A stretch of DNA of 64,000 nucleotides from the NCBI GenBank assembly GCA_032158295.1, contig CM063261.1, positions 1,302,001 to 1,366,000 on the forward strand, given 5' to 3'. The notes beneath the pieces were generated by a model. The model did not search any database. It was not told the DNA's origin and was given only the letters and a program-made list of their open reading frames with translations. The position numbers and the translations under genes were made by a program. Of this stretch, positions 1 through 13,784 are shown piece by piece. Within the stretch, counting starts at the first letter, position 1. Every line of letters begins with the position of its first letter. This DNA is from Pycnopodia helianthoides (taxonomy: Eukaryota; Echinodermata; Asteroidea; Forcipulatida; Asteriidae).

Positions 1-158
1 GGGCACACTAGCTGGAGCTTACTCCTGCACAGTACCCTTTGTTAGTGCTTGAAGCCCCCTCTGTACGGAAGAGATTTGACAAAGGTGAAAATTCCTGGAA
101 AAAAGCTAGCCGGCCTGCCCCCCCCCCTCTACTCTAGACGTGGACCCTCCCAGATATT

Positions 159-183
159 AGGAGGTTTACAGACTCTGTGCATC
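159..183 (+). repeat. 25-nt word shared exactly with 51820-51844
   Basis: The 25 bases here, which contain GGTTTACAGACTCTGTGCAT, recur identically and in the same orientation at 51820-51844. Flanks on both sides differ, so this is a short remnant of a dispersed repeat or a conserved core. Nothing coding is apparent around either copy. Confidence 0.6.
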
Positions 184-206
184 TCAAAAAAGTGTTGAGA
201 TACTAA

Positions 207-263
207 GTTTTTGCACGAAGCAATTTCAAGCAAATGTTTTTGCACGGAGCAATTTCAAGCGAG
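207..263 (+). repeat. Two-copy 29-bp tandem duplication
   Basis: Two adjacent units each begin GTTTTTGCACG and continue with a shared GCAATTTCAAGC segment. They differ at a few positions. The duplication is short and local, with no coding potential. Confidence 0.7.
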
Positions 264-3200
264 ATAAATAGTTTTTTAAAATCGAGATACAACGTTTTTT
301 GCAATGATGCAGCGATATGTTTCGTCTTGTAAAACGTACGTTTGGTCTGGTCGGTGAAGTTTTCCCTGAAAGCCTGCACGACACTTTTAGACAATTTCAA
401 TCACACTCTCAGCCGAATAAATAGAATAATAAACAGGGCTGTTAAGAGAGCTTGACACAAACAAATTTACTCAACGCAACCTTCAATTTTATTTTTCCAC
501 CATGCAGGTCACAGTCCACCCAACAAATTACAACCTTGGCCTAAATTCATATTCACCATTAAAAACCTAGCTTCCTTTTCAATCTCTCCATCCAAAATGA
601 CAAAAGCGGAGGCGATCAGTCTCTCTAAAAAAAAAAAAATGCAGATCTCATCCCGCGATGTGTATACCAGTGCAAATATAGGTCAATAACAAAACCTTAC
701 TCCACCAAAAAAAAAAGAAAAAGAGGAAAAGTAACACATTTCCATTTTGAAGAGCCTGGAGGGGGGTTAACCAAAAATAACATCAGCGACATGGAGGAAG
801 ATAAAAGAATAAAAGAGAGAAAAAATGTCAGCAACACAGGCTTGCTCTGATTCTAGACGATAATTGTCGGGTTTATGCTTCTCATCCTCTTGTTACTTAC
901 GACCTGCATTATGAACTGAAGGACTTAATTGGTTAACGTAATCTCGAGACCCATTTTCTTTTCCTTCTTGGCGAGTGGGAATGAATTTATGGTGGCTGAC
1001 TCAGAAGGGCAGGAGTTGGGGGGTGAGGGCATCATGCAAACAAACACATAGAGTTCCTGATTTCCGGGTAAAAGCTTTTTTTATTTAAAAAGAGTCTCAA
1101 GTCCTTAAATGCGCATGACATTCATAGATCAACAAGAATTTTTTTTTTTGGGGGGGGGAGAAATGTCAAGAGATTGTCTTGTAGACAATGTCTTGTTGTC
1201 ATGTCTTTGTAAACCAATAAGCTACATAGGATGTTATTTTCTTTGTCAATATATACAGCATTTTTTAAAGAAAAAATAGAGTGTTTGTTTTATTTTATTT
1301 TTAGCCGAAAAATTAATAAGTATATTTTAAAATCTATGAACACAAATTGCTGTTTTTGTTTTTGGGTTTTTTTTTTTAATCTAAAAACTTGTTTCATCAT
1401 TTTCCAGAACAAAAATCTTGTATTTACATGTCTCACAGGCTGGGGCTTCCAAAATTTTGAGATAAATAGAAATGTAAATTTGACGGCTGACAAGTAGACC
1501 AGCGTGCAGAAAGGATAATGGAACTCTTGTATTCATTTCATGCCTCAACAACCAAGTTTTCTTCGGCGAGCTACCCTCGACCGACCGACCGGGAGCGAGC
1601 AAGACGGCGATGGCGGCCAGCTCATCTGTAACTGGGGCAAAGCCAATTTATCTCGTCTGCGAGTAATTCCCCAAGAACTGTTTTGTGAGACGAGAGGAGA
1701 GAGAGAGAGTGGAGGAAGGAAAAAAAAATGGATTCCCTTCTTGATCGTTCGACCCTCACTCTTTGGCCAATTAAAAATTTAACTAGGACTGTAAGATTGG
1801 AGCTGGTATGAAGGTGGTAAATTCTTTTTGGCAAGGGAAAGGGGGGGGGTTACAATTACATTTGTTTCATTTGACTTCACCCCGTTTCATCATCAGGGAG
1901 GGTTGAGGGGTTGAGGAGTCTATCATTTATGAGTCAGACCTTCGGCAGACTTACTGACGGACTGACTGATATAGACCAAATCCTGTTTTGACGGGTTTGA
2001 GAGCATGACTACACATAAAATGGTATGAAACTTTCCCTCATCTCTCATGATCTGGTCAAACTCCTCGCAACATTTGTTTTTTTTAGCCCCAACAAATGGT
2101 TTTCCTGCATTACAAAAAAAAGCAAAACAAAACTTTTATCCCCTCAATATCTGGATAAAAATCCATGCAGCTGTTACTTTTATACCTAAAAGTTGCGTTT
2201 TTCCTCCACAAATTTGCAATCTAAAATTTTGAGCGCCTTAAGAAAATGTTTTAAAATACAAAATCTATGTATCAATAACCATTGTGATAACTTTTCTTTA
2301 ATTCTTCTTTTTTTAAATAATTTTGTTGCTTCGTTTGCTAGAAAGATGACAAAAGATGTACTTATTTGTACTTGTCTCCGTGGACCCCCCAGACCGTCCT
2401 ACCAACAAAAAAGTGCATTAAGATTACATGTTGGTAATGACTACAAATTACAGACACATTTCTGTCCATCCTCCCCCTTCTGTCCAGAAAAAAACCATCC
2501 CAAGACTAACTTTGATTACCGAAGCTAATCCCAGATAATCCCTGATGTAACTGATCCCTTCCCTACCCGCCCAGTGTCGCCCGCGTCTTTTGTTCTCCCG
2601 GACAGACCGACAACATCAATGGTGACCCCCCTTCAACATCCCCCGAGATACAATCGCTTCAAACGAGCCAAAGAAAAACAAACCCCCTCCCCGTTAGCAC
2701 AATGGTCATGCTATCCCACTTTCAATAGACGTTAGCGAACCTATGCCTAAGTACGTTCTTTAGTTCACTACACTTTTTTTTTCTTCTTCTTAAGTAAAGG
2801 TTGAAAAAACAAAACATGGATGTCAAGTATGTACGGCTACATTTTAAAGTTGTTCCTATTCTTCAAGAAACAGGCGAGGCAAGTTTTGCTTTCTTTACAA
2901 ATGCTTATATTTTGAAACAAAGATGAAACTGCAAAGAAACCAAAAATAACTCTTATGTTCATTCTCGAACTGTTCCTAATTGCATAAACAAACTGAACCT
3001 CATTTGAGGAAAGTTGCGGAAAAATTCCAAGTCCTCCTGTCTTAAAAAAAGATGAGTTTCTTACCGAACTAAAACTTTTGTTCAAAATGACAAAACTAAT
3101 GGCTGTATTTTTTCCACAATTAACAACAGCCCATTACAGTGCACTGGAACCTATAGACTAAACAAGGCCATATTCATGTTCAATATTTCTTTAACTCTGC

Positions 3201-3480
3201 TCATGTGTACTCTTGGGGAAGAGGGGGTGTGCTGATATGGACAAACTTAATGGAAAAAAGTGTGATTTTAATGAAAATCAACCAAAAAAATTTAACTGGT
3301 AAATTGATAAGAAGCCTCTTCAAACCTAAATTGTTTGGGGGGGGGGGGTGGGGGCGGGTATTGGAGGTGGTTATATCCAGCATTTCTCTGTCACTACGTA
3401 GACGACATAACCAGACAGTTCAATTGCTGGCACTGGCTTAATTCAGTTAGCATTATTTACGCTTGCATCCTTCCAGTCCA
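264..3480. other. AT-rich non-coding stretch, no gene seen
   Basis: No splice-bounded or codon-biased ORF is visible. The stretch contains A and T runs, a T11-G9 junction at 1139-1158 and a G10 run near 3339. A GC- and CpG-richer block at about 1540-1700 ends in a GA-rich run. The short ORFs overlap in several frames and have simple composition. Confidence 0.5.
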
Positions 3481-4490
3481 AGATCGATACAAACCCAGTC
3501 ATAACGCTGCTTTTTTTTCTCTTTTTTTTCCTCCCTTTCTTTCTCTCTCCTCTTCCCCCTTATTCCTACCTTTTTTTACTCATTTCTTCTTGTTCCCTCT
3601 TTCGCCCTGTTCCTTAACGCTTCACCAACATCCCCCCAAGGCATCCCAACTTAGGAAAAAAATAAACGCAAAAAAAAAATAAAACGAAAGAAGAAAAAAA
3701 GCGAATATTCAGCAAGGCTCAAAATGCCGGTCACCACTCGCGATCAAAAAGCTTGATCTCTAACATTTGGTCGACCCCCCCCCCCCTCCCACCCGTTCCC
3801 CCCCCCCCCTACTCTTATTTTTAGGTTTGCCAATAAATAATCAATTCAAATCACATGGCATAGAGCCAACACACACAAACACATCCATCAATAAAAAAAA
3901 TAGTACACATAAAACACAGAAGCACCTCAAGCCACCCACACACACACACACAAAAAACCGGTACCAAAATGTATCATCCAAACTCCCTGACCTAATTGCA
4001 GCCCAGAATTCTTCCTAGAGTCCATATTTTCCCCCTCCCTTATCGGGTCGTCATAATATTTCCTCCAGAGGGGTACAACACTATCCCTCCCCCCCCCCCC
4101 TTCAAAAAAAAAATCCACCCCATTGAGACCCACATCGACGCTATTAGTACCCAGATTACAACGATACTCTCTCCTCAAACCACACATCTCTTTGCAATCA
4201 AACGATGGGGGTACTTCTCCAAGACATGAACTGACCACGACTCTAAGCCGATTGCGCTGGCATTACCCCCAGGCCCAATGATATCACTCCAACGCTCTCT
4301 CCCCCCTCTCTCTCTCTCTCCCTCTCTCCAACGGTTTCAACCCGACCCTTCTTCATTTCCCTCTCTGAACTGTGTACATATAAATCCACCTGCCTCTGCC
4401 GGTTTTTTTTCTTCTCTTTCTATTTTATATATATATATTTTCTATTCCGTTCCTCTCACTCTCTCTCTCTCTAACCTCCCATTTTGAGTC
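3480..4490 (+). repeat. Pyrimidine-rich low-complexity tract
   Basis: The plus strand is strongly C/T-rich, with CT microsatellites near 4305-4330 and 4455-4475, C-runs at about 3776-3787, 3801-3810 and 4088-4099, a CA run at about 3938-3950 and a short TA run near 4426. ORFs in this stretch encode only proline, serine or leucine runs or their antisense glycine runs. A homopurine-homopyrimidine tract of this kind can form triplex structures, which is inference. Confidence 0.75.
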
Positions 4491-7400
4491 ATTGTACTTT
4501 CTATTGTGTGCGACTAGCAAGGCATGCGGCGGCCGTCGCATGATGGGGGTTAGTGACAGAGCTGCCTAGAGAGGGAGGGAGTTCGGCAAATCGGATGAAA
4601 GGTAAACAACGGACGTAGGGACATAAATCCTTCGTGTCACCCCCTCGGTGTAGACTTGACTTTTCATTTTGATCTATCGGAGGCCGAGTCTACCTAATTC
4701 ACCTGCTATTACGACCACTAATTATCGCGATCACAACCACTTGATTACTCAGCCCTTTCCCTTCTATTATTCTTCATTTCAGTTTTTTTCTTTCTTTCCG
4801 TTTCCTGAGTTTCAAGGTACAGAATTTCTCTTCACGACAGAAATCCATTTTGTGTTAATGAGGTGTCAACATAGACAGAATGTTTTTTGCGGAATAACTT
4901 TTCGAAAAATATCTCACAATGTCAAAAAAACACACCCAAACCCCAGCCCATTCCAACACTTTGGTTTAAAAAACAAAAACAATTCCCATCAATATAAATA
5001 CAAAAGGACATTTTTACAGTTCACTTACACCCAATATATATTTATATATAAAACTAGTAGGGGAGATGGCCTTAGCTTTCGATCCAAACTGGACCTTCTA
5101 ACCCCACCAAGGTTCGTATATACAAATAAATTCCAAACCAAACATATGAAAAAATGATAAAAAACTTTAACACATTTTTTTCTCTCTCTTCCTTCCACAA
5201 ATTTCTTTCATAAAAATATGCAAACAATTTGCATATTTGTCCCCCTACTCACAATCATAATTGCCCCAAAAAGTGCAGCGCATATACAGCGCAAGCTAAA
5301 GACTGAAAAATCAACAAAATAATTCCCTTAATCAAAATCTGCTACTCCTCCCTCGTTTCAAACCAAAACATACTTTTTCGCGAACCATAATTGGGACTGC
5401 GTATATATCGTCAACAAGGAAAACAAAATTCTCATCTCGCGGAGAGCAAAAAAAAAAAAAAAAGGAAGAAAAAAAAGCCCTGGGGCCTAAAATAATGAAT
5501 GAACCCAGTGGTGAACAAATCCCGTATTTCAGGCAAGGTGGGGGGGGGGGGAATTTATCAGTGCAACGTGGCAGCCGTTTCTTCCATCCAATCATTTTTC
5601 GGGTAGGGCCCCGGGGGGAAGAAATGGCTAATCGTTCGGCTGTAGACAGTTTGTTCAGCAGTGAAAACACTCAACCATAATATTGTTGTTCTTTTCTCTT
5701 TCTCTTTGACGGAGAGCGAACACAGAAAGAAAGAAGAGAGAGAGAGAGGAAGAAAGAGAGAATGAAAAAAAATGGTGGAGGGGGTGAAAGGGACGAGGGT
5801 GTGGGGGTTCGAGGGTACACGCACAAAGACACACGCATTGTCCGAGAGCAAGGTCCTTGTGTGGAGGTGTTAACTATAGTATTGTTGTCGCTATTAAAAA
5901 ATTGTTTGCATAACATGTTTGTTTAGTGTTTCAAAGGTACTGTGCAGAATATGTACAGATCTGTGAAAACATGTATACTTTACGAAGCAAATAAAAAACG
6001 GACTGAAAATGTCAGCGTTTGTCGTTTGACTATCTCCGCGTATACTCAAATTCTGAAAGGCTTCAACTGTACCACAAACTTCACAAACGCTAAGTAACAT
6101 ACAGTGAAACAACTATTCGGAACAAATCTCAAGTTTATAACTTGCATTATTATTCAATTTGTGGGTTTTTTCTTTTGTCGTCAGCACCTTATCTTGGTAA
6201 GCCAACGTTGAGACAAAACAGTTACATTAATATTCACAAACGATTGAGAAGTGAATAATTATTTAAATTAACCCGTGACTTCCAATAAGCATTGTTTTTC
6301 AGGTTTGCATTCTTCGTCATCACTACCAGAAAAACTTGAAACAACCCAAGTCAAAGGAAACACCAGTGCCGTTAAAATTAATCCACTTTTATCACCGTAA
6401 CTGAAATCCAAGCTCAAAATCATCATCCTTGATCCATGCAGCCCTCCGTCTTATAAAAAAAAGCTCCTATGATGGCCCAGATAAGCCATACGCTTTCACC
6501 ACTTCTTCAAATTTTACTGCACAAAAGACAGATGCAGGGTGAGCTTTCAGTCTGTTGTTGGGAAGATCGACTGCTGATAATGGAGACTAGTCTAAAGTTG
6601 CATTGATTGATACATACTCACAGGATGGGATCTAACTCCAGTATTTAATTTAAAGGCAGGACTAAAAGACCCAGTATTATGATATACCCCTTTCCAATCT
6701 TGACATATAAAAAACAAAAAAATTATGACAACAAGTTGAACATTTGTCAACGATGTTTTTTTTTGATAAAGCCATCTCATTTTTGTTTAGTTTTATTTCT
6801 TCATTTATTTGTCTGCTAAAACTTTGCTACAAGTAATCAGTTTACCATTTCTGTTTTAACTCATTATGATTATTTAATCCACGGTGATTAGCAACGATAC
6901 ACACAACTCAACTTTCAGATCGTTAATTGGTATCCAAAACAAATGTTGAACCTTCTTTACATTCTTTGTGGTTTTTATCCTTTAATTTTTGTCCACTGCT
7001 AAAAAAAATTTTTCACTCCTCCACGGTTATGATTCCACGTTTTTCACTATCGTTTAAAAATGCAAAATTATTTTCCTTGCTTCCCACTACGGCATCTTAG
7101 TATTCCTCACGTCCATCCCAAACCATACCACGTGCGCGGGGGAAGAAGGGGAAAAAAAAGTTGATGGTGAAAAAAAAAAAGGGAAGAGAACAGTGGCCTA
7201 ATTATCAGTGTTTCCTTGACACAGAAAAATCCGAGCCGGGAGATAACAAAGTAACTGGCTCTGATGATTGGTCGGCGGCAGATGGGATGAAATGTAGTAG
7301 TAATCATGAGTTCCGAACCGGTCGGGGCCAAGGTTAAAAAAGAGTGTGTTTAAGGGGCCCCGACCAACCCAAAACCTTCCTGTTTCCTTAATTTGGGGGT

Positions 7401-7745
7401 GTCGGTTTTGGGGGTTGTTGTGGGGCGAAGTGGGGGTGGGGGAGGGGGTTTCTTAAAGACATAACTACTGAATGAAGTAAGGGAGAGATGCAAAACGATT
7501 CCTTCTTCTTTCTTTTTTCAGGGAAACAATTTGAATGAAGTCAAAGCTAACCATCGGAAACTGAGACTATAAGCTTTGGATGGATCAAAGGTTTACATTC
7601 ATTAAGCTGAAAATATCACTAAAACAATCTGTGAAAATTTCTTTCTGACAATTGTGCTCATGTCTTTTCAAGAAAATGGCACGCGCTCAAATTGAAAATC
7701 TGATTTTAAAAAAGATTTAAAAAATTTTCTTCGATTTTTATGACC
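4490..7745. other. Non-coding stretch, no gene seen
   Basis: Mostly single-copy-looking AT-rich sequence. Features seen are a G10 run near 5542, a GA-rich tract at 5725-5765 and A/G-rich runs near 7140-7185. No exon with convincing splice sites was recognised. Confidence 0.45.
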
Positions 7746-7910
7746 CAGACCTGGGATTTCACGGAGTCCGTGGCCTGGTCTTGGCCATTGTAACCCTTCA
7801 AAAGGTATACAAATTTTCCACACAGACTTAAGATTTTCCAATGGAAGTGACCTTTGCAAAATGAAGATGGGCTTGCCCCCCCCTCTTTTAGATGAAACTC
7901 TAGTCCTGAT
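7746..7910 (+). mobile_element. CAGGCCTG-ended MITE-like element, diverged copy
   Basis: The copy starts CAGACCTGG and ends near GTCCTG. Between them lie the family landmarks in order: GGCCTGGTCTTGGCC, CCCTTCAAAAG, a GATTTTCCAATGGAAGTG segment, TTTGCAAAATGAA, and a poly-C variant of the GCCTTGCCCTCT block. It aligns with the better copies at 61149-61308 and 39472-39633 in the same orientation. About 165 bp, non-coding. Confidence 0.75.
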
Positions 7911-10204
7911 GACCTCGGCAATCCAAAGCTACCTTGGCTCACAGATGAGTTTATCTCAGATCTCCATATTGAATGGTTTTATAACCCTTACCCCCAAAAT
8001 AAAAAGATTTTCTTTTTTATATTTTTTTAAATAGTCCGAACTCTTCCTGAACACACCAACACTAAAATTGACAGATAAAACACCATGATAAGAAAAAGAG
8101 GCCAACAAAAAGAGGGGGAAAGAAGAAAAAAAAAGATTGGAGGAAAAAAAAAAAGGGACAAATATTCACACTCTGAGAGTGCGAGTTAACATGATAAATG
8201 CCCACTTACTGTGCAATAAAACCACGTCAAGCTAAAGGTTCAATGTTCAGCGAACATACCATTAATCAGACGTAACTTCCTCCGACCAGAGTGCTCACAG
8301 GAACTTACCCTGATAATGCACGCAGGCCAGCTACAAATTTATTTTCCATTTTGGTTAGCGATCAAACACACACTTAAAGCGGAGGAGGAGTGGGGGGGTG
8401 GGAGAGGGAGAGATGGCTTGTTTGTTCGGTAGTTAGAGTATGAAAATTTATTTTCACACGTTTTGGCTCTCTGGCGAAAAAAAAGGCCGGGATGGAAAGT
8501 GTTGCTAGCTATGATGACAAGGCCGGGTGAACTTTTCTGTTTCTGCTTTGAAAGAAAAACAGACATAAGAATACCTTTAATTGAGTTATTAGGTATTTCC
8601 TTCCGAAAGCAGGTTTGTGTCTTTCTTTTTTTTTAAATGTAAACAAAAACCGACAATTTTCTGAGCGCTTAAAAAAAACCCAAACAAAAACAAGCAGTTC
8701 TTGGCACGCAATACGGGGGGATGAACTCTTGCAAAATACAAGTGTTGCACTTCTAAGCAACTCTGAAAAGAACCGAGTATAAAAGGCAAGGTCTTTAGAA
8801 ACATGGTTGCAATCGCTATCTAAAAAGTGTAAGGCAATTAAACGGATGCAACATTTTTGGAAAACCAATAACTATTACAAGTTGATCTAGAAATCTTGTA
8901 AGACCGCGGAGCCAGATTAAGTGAAGATGCCTAAGACCTCTTGAGCATGTCACAAAATTAAAAAGTCTTCCTCAGTGCGATCACCTCCATATATTTGGGC
9001 CAAATACGAAGAAGAAGAAAAAACTCACATTGAACCCCTTATTGCTATATTACAAAATAAAGGGAGAAATTTATTTTCTAAGTAAATTAAAAAAAAAGAG
9101 AGGAGAAGAGTATTTAAAAGAGAAGGCAAGAGAGACGAAGAATTAAGCATGTTAAATTTGGGATCTCTGGGGCTGGGGTATAATTGATAATCAAGACAAT
9201 CACGAGTGACACGCAGCGCTTCGTTGATGCACTTTCTGTTCACTCCGGTCCGTAATTGACTTGCCAGTTGGGGCATCACACTATTCGACCTCGCATCCGT
9301 TACACACACTTCTTTAAACTGAAGGGAGAAGAGAAGAGAGCACCGGGGATTCTTAAAAAAAAAAAAAAAAAAAAAACCACAGCAGCTCCCTCCAGTTTTT
9401 TTTTATTAAAGTCGGGTCCAAGGCCAAATCGGCAATGGTCTTACATTGGAAATCTAACCCTCTCATTCTCAAGGTCTTTGTTGAGGGGGGAGGGGGGGGG
9501 GAGAGATGCTGAAGAAGAGGGGGGAAAAGATCGGATCTCCACTGGAAAGCTTCTACTCGGTGGAGAATCTTGTTGTGTGTTTTTTTTTTTTCAATGACGG
9601 AACCGTGTGCAAATCCATTTAGTGTACATGCGCTCGGTGTAGCTTACAATTTCCCCGTTTTGGAAAACAACTGGAGAATGTATCGGCCTGAGAAATTTTC
9701 CCCCTGCTAAAGGGATTGGACGTCTTGCCGACAGTACATGCAACCCTTCTATCAAGTCAATAGCACTCTGGCCCGGCCATTGGGAGCCGGAGAGTAGCTA
9801 TACTCGTATTGATATAGTCACGTCCAGTTCTGTACACCGCGTATGAAATTGTGGAATCAAACATTAAACAGGGACAATGCAAACAATCAGCACTGGCAGG
9901 ATGCGGAGTTGAAATTAATATTTTCTAACGAGTTCTGCGCCGATACAGGAGTGGTGTTCGTGACAATCCAATGACTGGGCCAAATCTAAATGTGAACTTC
10001 CGTGCGGTGGGGGGTCCGGGGGACGGTGGTGTTTGTTTGCTAAATTATACTTTGGTCCAAATCGATCTGGATTATTTGGTTTGGCTGGAGTTTAGCAGCA
10101 ATTTCCAAATCAGTTTGCTTTTTTTTCGTCCATATTTATACCACTTTAATTCGACAACAACTCTTCACTATAACTTACTAGGGAGACCTCAGCGGTGGTC
10201 CTTC
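7911..10204. other. Non-coding stretch, no gene seen
   Basis: AT-rich with A/G-rich runs at about 8100-8160 and 9355-9376 and G-runs near 9485-9500. A CpG-containing patch lies at 9600-9860. No coding exon was recognised. Confidence 0.4.
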
Positions 10205-10347
10205 CAGGCCTGATACTTCATGGAGGCAATGGGCGAATCGCCTCCATGCCCCTCCACTCAATGCCTTGGTGACCTTTAAATAAACTTGAATTTGCCTCAA
10301 GGCCAAGACCTGGGCAACAGAGGCCATGGCCTGCGCTTAAGCCCTGG
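10205..10347. mobile_element. CAGGCCTG-family fragments, head to head
   Basis: The left half reads CAGGCCTGATACTTCATGG followed by GGCAAT...GCCTCCATGCCCCT and ATGCCTTGGTG in plus orientation. The right half reads CAAGGCCAAGACC...GGCAACAGAGGCCATGG in minus orientation. The element is therefore either a self-complementary variant or two copies recombined. Confidence 0.7.
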
Positions 10348-12289
10348 TACAAGTATTGGTTTGCATGCATAGACTGTTCACCGTTCAGAATTCACGCCCC
10401 CCACCCACCAACATTGCACCTGTACAGAGCGTTGTATTCCAAGAACAAGACTCAAGATAGAAAACTCGTGAACAAGGCCCAGTGCCTTCTGGAGATGGAT
10501 CCCAATAATTGACCCCTTCCCTTTGGATTGACATTTTTTTTGATTGACAGTAACATTTGTTGCCGGTGAATACCCCCATTAGGTAATATGCACTTTGCGG
10601 TATTTTTTTTAAATAAACTTTTCAACGAATACCTGTCACCATAATAGGATTTACTTTTGTATGGGGCAGAGGTTTTAAAGCTTGCACACAAAGAGACACC
10701 ATGTCACTTGATTGTCCTAAATTTTCATAAGAACAATAGCGGTTTTGTAATCCAAACGACCCCCATACCGCAGGCGATCTATTACAGCGACTTCTTTGTT
10801 CTGTGCACAAAACCAGAAGGTCATATGACAATGCCTCTACACTTTTGCTAATCACTTTTTTGTCTTCTTTTTTTTTGAGCCACAAAGTGTAAACATGTTT
10901 ATGAACCTTTTCTTGGTGCAATGTTACTGAAAAATGTTATAACCCTCGAGTCTGGGGGTCATTCTTCATCAAATAGTCCACGATATTTGACGGAGCTGAA
11001 TATTTTGGACTTTGAAACTTTTATGTTTTTTTATTTTATTGGATTCATTATTTTATTGTCTGAGATAAGGCAGAAATATTTCTGTAGGGGATAACTGCTA
11101 TGTGTGAACACTCCGCACTGGCTGGTGCTCTGTCTTTAATTTTTGGAGAGGTGTGCATTTTGCACGGCGCTTCAACATCCAACCCAGCCAGAGCTGAGAC
11201 TTGGAAAGTTTGTGTTTGTCATTAAAAAAAAAAATCGTTCGGTCATTTTATTATGATGGAGACCCAAAACGCAGTATGTCAAGATTGTCCCTGGCTGACC
11301 TTTTATTGGACGATTGATTTATTGCGTGTAATGCGTTCAAGATTGTCTTCAATCATTAATCTCGGAGCGGGTGGAAAAATTAATTGTTTAGTCAGAGAGA
11401 ATAGTTCTCCGTCAACAGTCCAATTCAGATCGAAAAAACATTAACAAAAACCAACTTCTTCCACCATCTGTTTTTTTTCCTTTCTTTTCTGCTTCACAAG
11501 TCAATGACCGCCAAAATGAGGCTTAGAGTTCAAATAGACTGGTCCCTTAATTTTATATCATGGTAAATTTTATCATTTGAAGTCAGGTAACTAGAGAAAT
11601 AAAACTGCACAATATAAAGAGCTATGCTACAAATGGAGATGGTGGTAAAAATATGAGTATGTATTTTGTCCATTTTATGCATTTGTACTGCGTTGGTTTT
11701 CAGCAAAATATTTGTCCAAACATTAAGATTTATTTTCGACATTTACAAGACACTTTTCCATATTTCATGCAATTCCTTTTTGTATTTTCCCCAACTAGCT
11801 CTACCTAAAGGCAGGAATACTTACTGATGCAAACTGCATTAAAAAAGAAAATCCATTTCTATTTCCCCCCCTCCTGGTTGATGGATGATCTCTTTTGTTA
11901 CCCCAAACCTTCTGGTACGAAAGGCAGAACATTTTACACCCAATTTGGCCCGAAAAAAGGGTGAAGGATTACCAGCTAGCCTGCACTGCTGTTTTCCATC
12001 TCACCAAGAAGCAGGGCGCCGGCTATGCCAATTGCCCGGCCGCCCGGCTGTACTTCTCAGGGAAGCAAATTCAAGGTCAGGAGGATTCTGGTTAAGAGGA
12101 GCCTTGAAAAAACAACGAATTCAAAATCAACTTTAGGTACAGACCCTATCAATCACTTTCTATCACATAGACCTAACAGCACCCCCCCCCCTGAAAAAAA
12201 ACACCCAAACCAGCAATACATTTTCAGACACATATGCATATTTCAAACAAGATTTTACTGATATAAAAACAACAAAAGCCCAGAACAGG
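10348..12289. other. Non-coding stretch, no gene seen
   Basis: Mostly AT-rich. A GC-richer patch at about 11970-12100 is open in two overlapping frames (66 and 83 codons), but neither resembles a known protein and no splice sites frame it. It may be conserved non-coding DNA. Confidence 0.4.
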
Positions 12290-12520
12290 GTGTCGCTGGC
12301 ACATCAGGCCACCACCAGAAAAATAAATGAGTTGGGATCATTAGTGGGGGAGAGCTGAGCGGCCCGGGCCTATTATGCAGCGGAGACACTCCTGAACTCG
12401 GGCTGTGTCAGCGTCCAGGAATTGATAAGGGGCGAATAAATCACTGAATACGTGTTGTTCCTGACAGACTTGAGTGATCACAGGTTATCGCGGTCCAAAC
12501 TACCGAACAAAGGTCTGGTA
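12290..12520. other. GC-richer repeat-free block, possible regulatory DNA
   Basis: A complex, balanced-composition block embedded in simple AT-rich sequence. It contains GATAAGG near 12425 and several ATCA/TGAT words. No ORF of note and no repeat relationship within the window. The regulatory role is inferred only from composition. Confidence 0.25.
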
Positions 12521-12957
12521 AAGTACATGTGTGGCTAGCTAAATCTAGTCAGCAAACAGCCCCCCCCCCCCTCTAAATAAAGGAGGTGGAAAAAAGGGGA
12601 AAAAAAGGAGTGGAGGAAAGCGACTTTAATCAACACAGTTAGCTTGTTTCTGGGTGTTGTACAGTTTGCATTCAGTATGGTCATGTGACTAAACAACACC
12701 AACCCCAACAGCAAACGAAAAAACTAAACAAAACAAATAAATAAGTAAATAAATAAATAAAAATTCAATCACAAAAAGTGTTAAAATATGAAAACAATTA
12801 TTTAAAACACTAAACTACACACAAAATATTAATGGAATCAAATGAAGGGGAAAATATGTAGAGGGAAAAACCCCATGTAAAAAAAATTAAAAATCTGAAG
12901 GAAAAAAAGGAAAAATGTTTTTGTTGTAAAGTGCAGAGCTGCAAACACTGGCATCTT

Positions 12958-13142
12958 GCAATCAGAGAGATTGTGTCAACAATCAGGGAGATTTTGTACA
13001 ACAATCAGGGAGATATTTAGAATTACAATCACCATAATAAGGAAAAAGTTTCAATAACCAGGGAGATTTTGCAAATTGTTCATCAGAACATGGAAAGAGT
13101 TGTTTATACTAAGAGAACTTTCTGCAGAATCAGGGAGAGTTG
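12958..13142 (+). repeat. Short degenerate tandem repeat (CAATCAGGGAGAT)
   Basis: The word AATCAGRGAGA recurs at irregular spacings of about 25 bp in the left part and more widely to the right: near 12959, 12981, 13004, 13058 (AACCAGGGAGATTTTGC) and 13126. It is a decayed minisatellite with no coding content. Confidence 0.6.
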
Positions 13143-13784
13143 GCAACTCTGATAGTGTCATCAGTGACATAAGAAATGCAAACTTTGCATGGTTGAAAAA
13201 AAAAAAAACCCAAGCCAGCGTTTGTTTGCCGTAACATGATGTAAATATCTCTGGAGAGTTGTGGCGACTCCGAACACAAATCTGTTGATTTAAAAACTCA
13301 ATCAATCCAACCACCAGTATGCTCCAATCTCCTTGAGGAGTATGATGTGATAAAGTCTTGGACAAAACGCAGAAACTCACAACCCTAACGCAAATGTTTA
13401 TGTGAGTTTTGAACCAACAGCCAAAGTGGAGGCAGGTACGTCCGGTCCCAACCAAACAACAGTCGTGGAAATCGACGGCAACTTTATTTGATTAGATAAA
13501 AATTGTAGGTAGGTACCGGCGGAGGCTCGGCGGGGTTGGCTAACCCCACCAAAGGTCAGCCAGGCATGACCAAAATCAACTTTCGGTTTCCTGACTTGTA
13601 ACAGAGGACCCTTTGTGCTACGCCCACATCATAGACCCTGTCTCCACCCAAAGAACCTCAACTGGGTTTATTGTTTGGGAGAGGGGGGGGGGTTGCCTTG
13701 TGCTTGTCATGATCTGGAATGGGAAGTGAAGGACCTTCATGGTGTTGTAGTCATACATGAAATGGTACTCCCCCCCCCTTCAAA

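Noticed and set aside
3205..4238. Several overlapping ORFs of 60-115 codons on both strands
   Set aside because: All lie in pyrimidine-rich or homopolymer sequence and encode proline, serine or glycine runs. They are products of low stop-codon density in simple DNA.
4669..5157. 162-codon plus-strand ORF
   Set aside because: The start is not an ATG. The peptide is rich in N, T, F and K with no motif, and no splice or promoter context supports it.
7668..7942. Minus-strand ORFs of 63 and 78 codons
   Set aside because: They lie in the CAGGCCTG-family repeat, and the same kind of ORF appears in other copies of that repeat.
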